Origin: RH-chloro-G1 sp003670575
GTDB taxonomy: Bacteria > Chloroflexota > Dehalococcoidia > UBA2979
NCBI GenBank assembly: GCA_947499615.1
Contig: CANMOP010000032.1
Coordinates: 1 to 15,522 of the forward strand
Direction of reading: 5' to 3'
Length of the DNA: 15,522 bases
The notes under the pieces were generated by a model. The model was given only the letters and a program-made list of their open reading frames with translations, was not told the origin of the DNA and searched no databases. Shown in pieces: positions 1 through 8,895 of this stretch. The number at the start of each line of letters is the position of its first letter. Positions within the stretch are counted from its first letter, which is position 1. The translations under genes were made by a program, and so were the position numbers.

Positions 1-1
1 T

Positions 2-1363
2 CCACATCGGCGTGCCTTCCTTGCCAGCGTTGCAACCGCCGGCACCTCTTCGTTTGGTCACGAAGGAAGGTACGCCACGCTCTCCCCCAGCCCACCGATC
101 CACAACTTCCGGTTATATCTCCTGTTCTCGGCGCGTGGCAGCGGGTCGTCCGAGGCGCCGAAGGCGATATCGACGGCCTCCAGTGCCGTTGCGTCCGGTA
201 CCGCAACTACGCTGAAGGCCAGCAGCGACGAGAAGATCAAGATCGGCTTCATCGCTCTCACCGACTGCGCGTCCGTGGTGATGGCGCAGGAATTGGGGCT
301 GTTTAAGCAGTACGGGCTCAACGTGGACGTGGTGAAGCAGGCGTCCTGGGCCAGCACGCGCGATGCGCTGCTGACCGGCGACATCCAGGCCGCGCACATG
401 CTGTACAGCATGCCGTTCTCGGTCTTCACGGGCATCGGTGGACCGGCCGGCAAAGAGATTCAGATCGCCATGATGCTGAACAACAACGGCCAGGCGATCA
501 CCCTCGCGGAGGATGGTTTCGGCGGGAAGGTCGGCTTCAAGACCATCGACAAGGTCCGCGCGGCAGTCGATGCCGTGCGCGCGAAGAAGGAAACGACCTT
601 CGCGATGACCTTCCCAGGTGGGACGCACGATCTGTGGTTGCGGTAGTGGCTGGCTGCGGCCGGCGTCGATCAGAAGACAGTGAAGATCATCACCATCCCG
701 CCGCCGCAGATGGTAGCGAACATGAAAGTCGGCAACATGGACGGCTTCTGCGTCGGCGAGCCGTGGGGCGGCGTCGCGGTGAAAGAGGGCATCGGCTTCA
801 CCGCGATCACATCGCAGGACATATGGAAGCACCACCCAGAGAAGGCGCTGGGCGTGAACGTGGAGTTCGCGACCAAGCGGCGTGACGACCTGAAGCTCGT
901 GATGCGCGCCATCCTCGAGGCCAGCGCATTCATCGACGACCCGAAGAACCGCGCACAGGTGGCGAAGACCATCGGCGCCACCGCGTACGTCAACGCGCCG
1001 CCGGATGTCATCGATGCACGTCTGGAGGGGAAGTATTCGCTGGGCAAGAACCTCGGCGACACCACCTTCGCGGACAGCGCCATGCTCTTCTCCAACAAGG
1101 GTTTCGTGAACCTGCCGAGGCGGGCGCACGCCGCGTGGACGATGGCGCAGTACGTGCGCTTCGGCTACCTGAAGGAAATCCCCGACACGAAGGCGATCGC
1201 CGACCGCCTGATCCGCCAGGATCTGTACCGCGAAGTCACCAAGGAGATGGGCATCGCCGTCCCCGAGGACGACATGAGCCCGTTCACCGTGCAACTGGAT
1301 AACGCGAAGTTCGACCCCGCGAATGTGGGTGCGTACCTGAAATCAGTCGGAGGTGCCGCGTGA
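2..1363 (+). pseudogene. NrtA/CmpA-type ABC substrate-binding protein, 5'-incomplete, interrupted by an in-frame TAG
   Basis: Family known to bind nitrate, nitrite, cyanate or bicarbonate outside the membrane and hand it to an NrtB/NrtD importer. The frame is open from the window edge, so the true start lies upstream. Nucleotides 8-25 encode RRAFLA, a twin-arginine-like export motif. The mature domain starts near nt 233 (EKIKIGFIALTDCASVVMAQ), and PPPQMVANMKVGNMDGFCVG at about nt 698-757 is a hallmark of the CmpA/NrtA family. At 644-646 a TAG interrupts THDLWLR*WLAAAGVD. The same frame resumes at once and runs to TGA at 1361-1363, so one base change (the family usually has an aromatic residue, often Tyr, here) explains the break. 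Just before GSGSSEA, where a lipobox Cys is expected, the codon is CGT (Arg). The stop overlaps the permease GTG by 4 bp. Family assignment is strong; specificity among nitrate, cyanate and bicarbonate is not determinable. Pseudogene status could reflect a sequencing error. Confidence 0.85.
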
Positions 1364-2220
1364 GTGTTGCCACTGAGCGGCGTGCCACCTCGGACGTCAG
1401 CAGCGAGCGGTTCGCGCGTGCGCTTGCAACCGCATTACGCGGAACGCGACCTGCACTGCAGAGCCTGGCGGGGATGGCCGCGGGCGCCATCGTGCTGTTG
1501 GTGGTCTGGCAGATCGCTGCCTCTGTCACCACCGGTGGGCTGCCCGGGCCCACGAGCACACTGGGCACCTTCTCGAGCATGGTTCGCGACCCGTTCTTCG
1601 ATCGCGGACCGAACGAGAAGGGGATCGGGCTGCAGTTGGCGGCGTCACTGCAGCGCGTATTCATTGGCTTTGCGCTGGGGACGGTCGTCGCGATCCCCAT
1701 GGGCATCATGCTCGGGGCGAGCCGCATGCTGCGCGCTGTGCTGGATCCGATTGTGCAAGTGCTGCGGCCGGTGTCGCCGCTCGCGTGGTTCCCGATCGGG
1801 CTCGTGATGATGCGATCGGCGCCGAACGCAGCAGTGTTCGTGGTGTTCATCTGCTCGCTCTGGCCCACCGTCATCAACACGGCGTTCGGTGTGAGCACCA
1901 TCCCGCAGGCACACCGCGACGTGGCGCGTGTGTTCGAGTTCTCGCAGATGCGTTACCTCACGAAGGTGGTGTTGCCGCACAGCCTGCCGCATATCTTCGT
2001 GGGCCTCCGACTCAGCCTGGGTATCGCGTGGCTGGTGATCGTGGCGGCGGAGATGCTGTCCGGTGGCACCGGGATCGGCTTCTTTGTCTGGGATTCCTGG
2101 AATGCGCTGAACCTGGAGCAGGTGCTGTCCGCCATCTTGCTCATCGGGCTTGTTGGCCTTGCGCTGGATCGCGGCATGGCGGCTATCGGCAATCGGTTCG
2201 CGTACACGGAGGTCGACTAA
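1360..2220 (+). CDS. NrtB/CmpB-type ABC transporter permease
   Basis: Inner-membrane permease of a nitrate/bicarbonate/sulfonate-type importer (BPD_transp_1 family), 286 aa, near the usual NrtB length. A basic N-terminus (about 1-36) precedes the first membrane segment (about 37-56, AGAIVLLVVWQIAASV). The stretch DPFFDRGPNEKGIGLQLAAS followed by LQRVFIGFALG is characteristic of NrtB/CmpB. Further membrane segments lie around 100-120, 150-175, 215-235 and 250-270. The cytoplasmic coupling region (DVARVFEFSQMRYLTKVVLP, about 186-205) corresponds to the EAA loop that docks the ATPase, and AEMLSGGTGIGFFVWD is a strongly conserved family block. The GTG start overlaps the TGA of the binding-protein gene, and its own TAA overlaps the ATPase ATG by one base, so all three genes are translationally coupled. 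The gene itself looks intact although both partners are damaged. Confidence 0.88.
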   Translation: MSVATERRATSDVSSERFARALATALRGTRPALQSLAGMAAGAIVLLVVWQIAASVTTGGLPGPTSTLGTFSSMVRDPFFDRGPNEKGIGLQLAASLQRVFIGFALGTVVAIPMGIMLGASRMLRAVLDPIVQVLRPVSPLAWFPIGLVMMRSAPNAAVFVVFICSLWPTVINTAFGVSTIPQAHRDVARVFEFSQMRYLTKVVLPHSLPHIFVGLRLSLGIAWLVIVAAEMLSGGTGIGFFVWDSWNALNLEQVLSAILLIGLVGLALDRGMAAIGNRFAYTEVD

Positions 2221-2792
2221 TGGCAGCGCCATACCTGGAGATTGGGCACGTCACCAAGTCATTCGGCAGCTACACGGCGCTCGACAACCTCTCGCTCAGC
2301 ATCCGTCGTGGCGAGTTCGTGAGCCTCATCGGACACTCGGGATGTGGTAAGTCGACGTTGCTGAGCCTGATCGCCGGACTGACATCGGTCACAACGGGCA
2401 CGCTCATGCTGGAGGATGTGCCGATCACGCGGCCGGGCGCGGAGCGCGGCATGGTGTTCCAGCACCACTCGTTGCTGCCGTGGCTCTCCGTGTACGAGAA
2501 CGTCGCGCAGGCCGTCGCTGCGGTGTTCCGCGACCGGCGGCCGTTGAAGCAGGCCACGAAGAGCGCGCGCATCGAGCGGTTGCTCCGCGCGGTGCGGATC
2601 TGGGACCAGCGCGACAAGAAGCCAGCGCAAATCTCGGGCGGGCAGCGCCAGCGCTGCGCGGTCGCGCGCGCGTTTGCTGTGCAGCCCCGCGTCCTGCTGC
2701 TGGACGAGCCGTTCGGCGCCGTCGACGCCGAGACGAAGGAGCACCTGCTCGACCTGCTGACCACCGGCTTCGAGGCGACCGGGGCGGCGTAG
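2220..2792 (+). pseudogene. NrtD/CmpD-type ABC transporter ATPase, C-terminally truncated
   Basis: ATP-hydrolysing subunit of the importer. Walker A GHSGCGKST is at residues 38-46, the Q-loop Gln at 81, the signature ISGGQ at 138-142, and Walker B VLLLDEP at 158-164 with D162/E163. The D-loop region GAVDAETKEH follows at 166-175. The protein stops at residue 190 (TAG 2790-2792) after GFEATGAA. NrtD-type ATPases are usually around 250-280 aa. The switch-histidine H-loop (THDVDEA in relatives), expected within about 10-15 residues, and the rest of the C-terminal subdomain are missing. Without that His the ATPase should be inactive or badly impaired, so I call it a remnant. In the same frame about 150 nt further on, nt 2943-2960 read LMSHDV, a possible H-loop relic. 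GHSGCGKST and PITRPGAERGMVFQ fit the NrtC/NrtD group. The start codon overlaps the permease stop. Confidence 0.82.
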
Positions 2793-2803
2793 CCGGCCCC
2801 GTT

Positions 2804-2853
2804 CGTGCGCGGCCACCTGTGGCTGTCCGAGGTTGGCAACAGGTGGCCGCACG
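2804..2853. terminator. Long GC-rich hairpin between convergent genes; possible bidirectional terminator or small palindromic insert
   Basis: GCGGCCACCTGT (2809-2820) and ACAGGTGGCCGC (2839-2850) form a perfect 12-bp inverted repeat around an 18-nt loop. With a 2-nt bulge the stem extends through CGTGC (2804-2808) and GCACG (2849-2853). It lies just after the truncated ATPase and before the 3' end of the minus-strand DoxX-like gene, where a bidirectional terminator is expected. No T-run follows on either strand, so an intrinsic terminator of the classical kind is not certain. The rest of the 2793-3001 gap shows no gene. Confidence 0.45.
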
Positions 2854-3001
2854 ACGCTTGACTGCTCCGGCATCGGTTCCCATCGACCGGCCACCACGAC
2901 TCCGACGATGCCCCACCGAATCCCGGAGATCGTGACGTCTCGTTGATGAGTCACGACGTGACGAGTACACCGAGGGCACGCCCGCGAGGCGCCCCACAGG
3001 C

Positions 3002-3379
3002 TCACGCGCTCGCGGACGCGAGGCGGCGCATGCGGCGTTGCGCACGCGCGGTGCTGACCGCCACCAGCGCCAGCAACAGCCCCACGACCAACGGAAACAA
3101 GGCTATGGCCGCGCCCTGGGTGATCGCGGGCAGAGCAACGGCACCGACCATGATCAGAGCAAGCCCGCCAGCGGCGAGTGGTATCAGTCGGGTGGCGATC
3201 CCCGTCAGCGAGGGCAGTACCAACCCGAGCGCCCCAAGGACTTCAAGCGCTCCGATGCTCCTCAGGAACCAGAGCGGGAGTGCGATGTCCGCTTGCATGA
3301 CTTCCGGCGGCATCACCAGCTTGGCCCCGCCAGCGAAGAGAAACAGCGCCGCTAGCGGTGACCACGTAGTCGAATGCAT
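3002..3379 (-). CDS. DoxX-like small membrane protein with a replaced N-terminus
   Basis: A 125-aa integral membrane protein with four hydrophobic segments (about 8-18, 33-58, 62-85 and 88-108) and a basic, Ala-rich tail (RAQRRMRRLASASA). LFLFAGGAKLVMP near the start and the overall size match the DoxX-like family (four-helix membrane proteins, mostly of unknown function). The first residues, MHSTTWS, do not resemble the hydrophobic N-terminus usual for the family. Their codons are the out-of-frame continuation of the HAD phosphatase gene (FDYVVTAS in the other frame). The start is therefore probably a chance ATG created when a deletion joined the two genes, and the true N-terminal helix has lost its first part. 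No Shine-Dalgarno sequence precedes this ATG. Possibly non-functional. Confidence 0.6.
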   Translation of the reverse strand: MHSTTWSPLAALFLFAGGAKLVMPPEVMQADIALPLWFLRSIGALEVLGALGLVLPSLTGIATRLIPLAAGGLALIMVGAVALPAITQGAAIALFPLVVGLLLALVAVSTARAQRRMRRLASASA

Positions 3380-3806
3380 CCGCCATGCCGATCGCGTCCA
3401 GGGTTGTCCTCACCCACCGTGGCAAAGATTGCGATGCGACTGCAAGCCGACAGCCTGCGGCGCGCAGGGCACGAACCAGTTCGGGGGCACCGGCAAGTGC
3501 GGCAAGGGGCTCCGTGGAGAGCGCGTGGTACGGGAATTCTCTGCTTGCGGCGCTGAGTTCTTCGATACTCTCGCGCCGCCCGTAGGTCGCCTTCACCCAG
3601 TGCCACGTCTCGGCCTCGCTGATACCCACGATCGACACGTACTGCTCGTCGGTCAGGGCGGCGGGCGCGAGGAACGCTCGAAGTCCCCGACAAAACACCG
3701 GTTCTGAATCCACGAGAACACCATCGAGGTCGAAGACAACCGCCGCGACGCACGGCCAGTGAGCAGACTTGTCGTCACGCATGACCGGACTATACCAATC
3801 GCTCAT
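3243..3806 (-). pseudogene. HAD-superfamily phosphatase (beta-phosphoglucomutase-like), C-terminal half lost
   Basis: The first about 152 residues are a typical HAD subfamily IA hydrolase. Motif I is FDLDGVLVDSE with nucleophile D26 and acid D28, the helical cap spans about 35-95, and motif II is AVASQS with S125. Relatives then continue with motif III (a Lys in GKPAPD) and motif IV (an acidic pair in EDS), which bind Mg2+ and phosphate. Here the family likeness ends at FDYVVTAS (codon S152, nt 3351-3353), and the rest is DoxX-region DNA read out of frame up to 3243. The catalytic Lys and second acidic motif are absent, so phosphatase activity is not expected. The first Met is at 3806. The internal Met9 (nt 3780-3782) may be the real start, since TATAGT lies 6 nt upstream of it, as in leaderless transcripts. 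It lies downstream of prfC on the same strand. Confidence 0.8.
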
Positions 3807-3870
3807 GCGACGAATGGAGAGTCATGACGGCTGGGCCCGTGGTGCCCCTGCTTCCGTCGCGCGGTGCGGA

Positions 3871-5454
<1,584 letters not shown>

Positions 5455-5632
5455 GGAACCTCAGTCCGTAACGACCTCGACGCGCGTGCCCTCGCGGCAA
5501 CGCCGAGACCGATCGACGCAACTCACCGCCATCACCGAGGAAAGGGTGGGCCTCGATCCAGCGTATCGCACCTGCGCGAGGTGCTCCACGGCGGGGCCGC
5601 GAACTCGTCCGCTACGGCGGACGCGGCGAGCC
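5455..5632. other. Intergenic region upstream of prfC, no gene recognised
   Basis: About 180 bp between the prfC start and the inverted-repeat element. It should hold the prfC promoter on the minus strand, but I see no clear -35/-10 pair. Reading frames through it are shadows without family features. Confidence 0.4.
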
Positions 5633-5842
5633 GGCTCTGTCAGAACTCAGGACCGCAATGTCGCACCGATCGAGCCCGTCAAGGTGTTTCGTTACGCGGC
5701 GCTCACATGGCTGATCAGTTCTCGTCAGCGCGACATGAAGAGACTCCGTCGTTCGGCCGTCGGTATCCGAGGCCATCCGCTGCTCCCGCCGACGTATTGC
5801 CGTCGATTCGCAGTGCGGGCAGGTCCTCGGGGCGTTCCTCAT
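5612..5842 (-). pseudogene. Possible transposase N-terminal remnant with CxxC motif
   Basis: A 76-codon frame starting at 5842 (ATG) reads MRNAPRTCPHCES and then arginine-rich sequence, ending just past the left terminal repeat of element A. A Cys-Pro-His-Cys near the N-terminus is common in zinc ribbons of several IS transposases. Only one CxxC pair is seen, and the rest resembles nothing I recognise. Coding status is uncertain; the main support is its position inside an inverted-repeat element. Confidence 0.25.
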
Positions 5843-5893
5843 CGCAGACGGACAAGGCTACACTCCAACCGGGCCTTGAGTTGTGACAGAATC
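5633..5893. mobile_element. 261-bp inverted-repeat element (MITE or collapsed IS), copy A
   Basis: The left end begins GGCTCTGTCAGAACTCAGG (5633-5651). The right end at 5873-5893 is its imperfect reverse complement (16 of 21 positions agree, e.g. TTGAG and GTGACAGA preserved). The first 19 bases recur exactly at 8896-8914, the left end of copy B, so this is a dispersed repeat family. Between the ends, a minus-strand frame starts with a CPHC zinc-ribbon-like motif, as in some transposase N-termini, so the element may be an IS whose middle was deleted. No target-site duplication is obvious. The right end lies 33 bp before the start of the NHL gene, so the element probably contributes its upstream region. 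Confidence 0.6.
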
Positions 5894-5926
5894 GCGTGAA
5901 GGCATCGGCGGCAAGAGGAGGGCACC

Positions 5927-6904
5927 GTGGCGTCGTCTACTGGACTGAGGTTCGAGCTCATCGAGGGGTGGGAGCAACTGCCCGCCGGATGGGAGCATCC
6001 GGACGCCGCGGCCGTTGCGGTTGACTCGCACGATCGCGTGTTCCTCCTCCACCGTGGGGAGCATCCGGTGATCATCTATGACCGCGAGGGGCGTTTCGCT
6101 GGATCGTGGGGCGATGGTCAGTTCACAGGCCAGGCACACGGCATCACGATCGGCCCGGACGACATGGTCTACGTGACTGACCGGGACCATCACACCGTCC
6201 GCAAGTTCACCCCGGACGGCGTGCTGCTCATGACGTTGGGCACGCCACTCGCGCCATCAAACACCGGGGCGACGGGCCCTGATTTCCGGACGATCACGCA
6301 GGCCGCGGGGCCGTTCAATTGTCCAACCAACCTCGCACTTGCGGCAGACGGGGATCTCTACGTGTCGGATGGGTACGCAAACGCGCGCGTGCATCGCTTC
6401 TCGGCCGCCGGGGAGCTGAAGCAGTCATGGGGTAGTCCAGGCACGGGGCCAGGCGAGTTCAACCTCGTGCACGGTATTGCAGTGGCGGCTGATGGACGCG
6501 TGTTCGTGTGTGACCGAGAGAACGACCGCATCCAGATCTTCAGCCCGGCGGGCGAGTATCTGTCGCAGTGGACGGACGTGCAGCGGCCGTCGCAGATCGT
6601 GTTCGATGCGCAGAGCAGGGCGTATGTGTCCGAGTTGCCCTGGCCCAGGGGCGGAGCAACCGGACACGGAACCACCGCGGACAAAGACTTGCCAGGCCGT
6701 GTCAGCATCTTCGACCTGGACGGACAGGTGCTCGGCCGATTGGGGAATCCTGACCCTCACGCGTCCACGAGCGTCGCGGCACCACATGGACTCGCCATCG
6801 ACTCGCATGGCGACCTCTATGTCGCTGAAGTCGCCGCAACGGGGGCTCGTCAAGGCTGGATCCCGGAGGGCTGCCGCACCTTCCAGAAGTTCGCGGTCAG
6901 CTGA
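5927..6904 (+). CDS. NHL-repeat six-bladed beta-propeller protein
   Basis: 325 aa made of repeated beta-propeller blades of the NHL/TolB-like type. Repeating units end in patterns such as DRVFLLHRGEHPVIIYDREG (about 36-55), MVYVTDRDHHTVRKFTPDG (about 79-97), LYVSDGYANARVHRFSAAG (about 145-163) and VFVCDRENDRIQIFSPAGE (about 193-211), with two weaker blades to about 305. This layout resembles the peptidyl-alpha-hydroxyglycine alpha-amidating lyase-like proteins found in many bacteria. Such bacterial proteins are rarely characterised, so the substrate is unknown. No signal peptide or membrane segment is visible, so a cytoplasmic location is likely. The GTG start at 5927 has AGGAGGG (5916-5922) four bases upstream, a strong ribosome binding site. 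Malate synthase follows 84 bp downstream on the same strand, but a functional link is only suggested by position. Confidence 0.82.
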   Translation: MASSTGLRFELIEGWEQLPAGWEHPDAAAVAVDSHDRVFLLHRGEHPVIIYDREGRFAGSWGDGQFTGQAHGITIGPDDMVYVTDRDHHTVRKFTPDGVLLMTLGTPLAPSNTGATGPDFRTITQAAGPFNCPTNLALAADGDLYVSDGYANARVHRFSAAGELKQSWGSPGTGPGEFNLVHGIAVAADGRVFVCDRENDRIQIFSPAGEYLSQWTDVQRPSQIVFDAQSRAYVSELPWPRGGATGHGTTADKDLPGRVSIFDLDGQVLGRLGNPDPHASTSVAAPHGLAIDSHGDLYVAEVAATGARQGWIPEGCRTFQKFAVS

Positions 6905-6927
6905 CAGCCGATGTTCAGCAGGTCGCG

Positions 6928-6943
6928 GCCCGCGTGCGCGGGC
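6928..6943. terminator. Short GC hairpin between the NHL and malate synthase genes
   Basis: GCCCGC (6928-6933) and GCGGGC (6938-6943) pair around a 4-nt loop, 24 nt after the NHL stop codon. No T-run follows, so it is a weak or factor-dependent terminator at best. Confidence 0.25.
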
Positions 6944-6988
6944 GGATGACTCTCGGCTCACGATACCGGTGATGGTGGAGGTGACAAC

Positions 6989-8881
6989 GTGGCCGCTCGG
7001 ACGATTGAGATTCGGGACACCCTTCAGGCCGACTATGCCGATGTCCTGACGGCTGAGGCGCTCGCTGCCATCGAGGCTCTTGCGCCCCTCGATGCTGGAC
7101 GCAAGGGCGTGATGGCCGCGCGCATCGCCCGGCGCGGCGCGCGCGCGCACGACCGACAGGCAATCACATTCCTCGATTCTGGCGCGATGATTCCGGGCAC
7201 CGCCATCCGCGTGCAGGACGCGCGAGACGGTCGCTTTACGGGAAGCGCAATTCCGCCAGATCTCCAGCGCCAGTGGATCCAGGGCACAGGTCCCGCGGCG
7301 CGGCCGAACACGCCGACCGAACGCAGCATCCGCAACGTCGCCTACGCGCTGCTTTCCGGCGCGGACGGCTGGATGTTCGACGGCGAGGATGCGCTCGGTC
7401 AGTTGTCCACGATGTCGCTGGACAACCAGCGAAACCTCAAGCTCGCAATCCACCGTGCGCCCGTGTTCATGGTGGCCGCAGAGCAGGTCGCCGCAGAGAT
7501 GAACGCGTGGTCGCGTGACTTTTTCGGTCGCGCGATGATCGAGGACTGGCGAGCCCAGCTCGACTTCACGACGAAGATCTTCCGGGCTCGTGGTTTGCAC
7601 CTGGACGACCGCCACATCCGTCACGCCGGTGGCGAGGGCGTTGGTGCATCGATCGTCGATGTTGCGCTCTACATCGTGAACAACCACGAGCGACTGCGCG
7701 CCGCCGGATCGTCGATCGTGCTGTATCTCCCGAAGATCCAGACCGCCGAAGAAGCCGCGACCTGGTGCGGCATCCTCGACACGTTCGAACTACACCTCGG
7801 TCTCCCGGCCGGCACGATCAAGGTGTACGTCCTTGTCGAGCAAGTGGAGGCGAGCTTTCAGCTGATGGAGATCCGCGCCGCCCTCGGCGGGCATTTCGTC
7901 GGCTTCAACACGGGGCGCTGGGACTACATCAACAGCGTCTCGGACGCGATGGCGTGGGCGCCGTCGTTTATCAACCCCAACATCGACACCATCACGATGA
8001 CCTACGGCTATATGCGCCAGTACGAGGACCGTGTGCGCCGCGCCGTGAACACGCCCGACGAGCGCGGGCAGTTCGCGTTGTGGCAGGGCGGTATGGAGCC
8101 CAACATCCCCGTCGGCTCCGCGGCCGGTGTGACCGCGAGCATGCAACGCGCCGTCGCCGGCGCCGAGCGCGAGCAACGCGAGGGCGCGAGCGGCAAGTGG
8201 GTGGCGCACTGGAAGATGGTGCACATCATACGGCCGGTCTGGGAGCAAGCCGGACAGCCGAATCAGCTCGGACATCCTTACCCACCGCTTACCTACACGG
8301 ACGCCGATGCCGAGGGCCTCACTGCGCTTGAGGCCACGACGCGCACCATCCGCGGCGCGCGCGACCTGCTGAGCGTGGCGCTGCAGTACGGGAACGCCTT
8401 CGGCCAGGGAATGCAGGCCGCCGCCCTCAAGCCCGCCGACTTCTTCGGCAACGACGACGTGCTCTACCTGATGGAAGATATGGCAACCGGCGAGATCCGC
8501 TTGAGCATCCTCTGGGAGTGGTTGCATAAGGAATCTACTCTGACCGCAGACGACCCGGAGACCGGGGTCACGGCCGGCGACCGCTTCTCGCCCGCACTCT
8601 TCGCGCGCCTGCTCGTCGAGGAGTACGACAAGCTGCTCCGCGCGACCGATCGTGACGTGTACGACGACTCGAAGCTGACGACACTGCCGGTCGCCCGCGA
8701 GATCGTGGAAACGTACGTGCGTTCCGATCTGAAGTTGCCGTGGTACGTCGACCTGCTGAACATCAACCTCGAAAACCACGATCTCGCTGAAGCGAAGCGC
8801 CGCATCGCGCTGTTCACGGAGTCATTCCGCAGGGACGGTACCCGAGTGACGCAGAACCTCGACTTTGAGCCGTCCAACTAG
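6989..8881 (+). CDS. Malate synthase (long form, malate synthase A superfamily)
   Basis: Condenses glyoxylate with acetyl-CoA to malate, the second step of the glyoxylate shunt. 630 aa, about 100 longer than E. coli AceB, with the extra length mostly in the N-terminal part and C-terminal domain. Conserved blocks in order: DGEDALGQLSTMSLDNQRNL (about 130), GLHLDDRHI (about 206), LPKIQTAEEA (about 249), VEQVEASFQLMEI with E284, the family signature HFVGFNTGRWDY with D312, and MEDMATGEI with D497. E284 and D312 are 28 residues apart, as are the Mg2+ ligands E250/D278 in E. coli malate synthase A. D497 aligns with the catalytic Asp447. The active site therefore looks complete. GTG at 6989 is preceded by GGTGGAGG (6974-6981). 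No isocitrate lyase lies in the window. The gene could serve another glyoxylate source. Confidence 0.93.
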   Translation: MAARTIEIRDTLQADYADVLTAEALAAIEALAPLDAGRKGVMAARIARRGARAHDRQAITFLDSGAMIPGTAIRVQDARDGRFTGSAIPPDLQRQWIQGTGPAARPNTPTERSIRNVAYALLSGADGWMFDGEDALGQLSTMSLDNQRNLKLAIHRAPVFMVAAEQVAAEMNAWSRDFFGRAMIEDWRAQLDFTTKIFRARGLHLDDRHIRHAGGEGVGASIVDVALYIVNNHERLRAAGSSIVLYLPKIQTAEEAATWCGILDTFELHLGLPAGTIKVYVLVEQVEASFQLMEIRAALGGHFVGFNTGRWDYINSVSDAMAWAPSFINPNIDTITMTYGYMRQYEDRVRRAVNTPDERGQFALWQGGMEPNIPVGSAAGVTASMQRAVAGAEREQREGASGKWVAHWKMVHIIRPVWEQAGQPNQLGHPYPPLTYTDADAEGLTALEATTRTIRGARDLLSVALQYGNAFGQGMQAAALKPADFFGNDDVLYLMEDMATGEIRLSILWEWLHKESTLTADDPETGVTAGDRFSPALFARLLVEEYDKLLRATDRDVYDDSKLTTLPVAREIVETYVRSDLKLPWYVDLLNINLENHDLAEAKRRIALFTESFRRDGTRVTQNLDFEPSN

Positions 8882-8895
8882 GGCCCGGTCCTCAG

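Noticed and set aside
644..646. TAG read as pyrrolysine
   Set aside because: No pylT or pyl genes are visible, and the family shows an ordinary aromatic residue at this site; a nonsense change or read error is simpler.
113..1294. 393-codon open frame on the minus strand opposite the ABC binding-protein gene
   Set aside because: It is antisense to a clear family match, has a His/Arg/Asp-rich composition typical of GC-rich shadow frames, and shows no domain.
2950..2962. GTCACGACGTGAC palindrome as a regulator operator
   Set aside because: It is not near any start codon or promoter and lies beyond the end of a truncated gene; chance is likely in GC-rich DNA.
6425..7687. 420-codon minus-strand frame across the NHL and malate synthase genes
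   Set aside because: It spans the junction of two well-supported plus-strand genes and has no recognisable motif.
7790..8779. 329-codon minus-strand frame inside malate synthase
   Set aside because: Antisense shadow of a gene with a complete active site.
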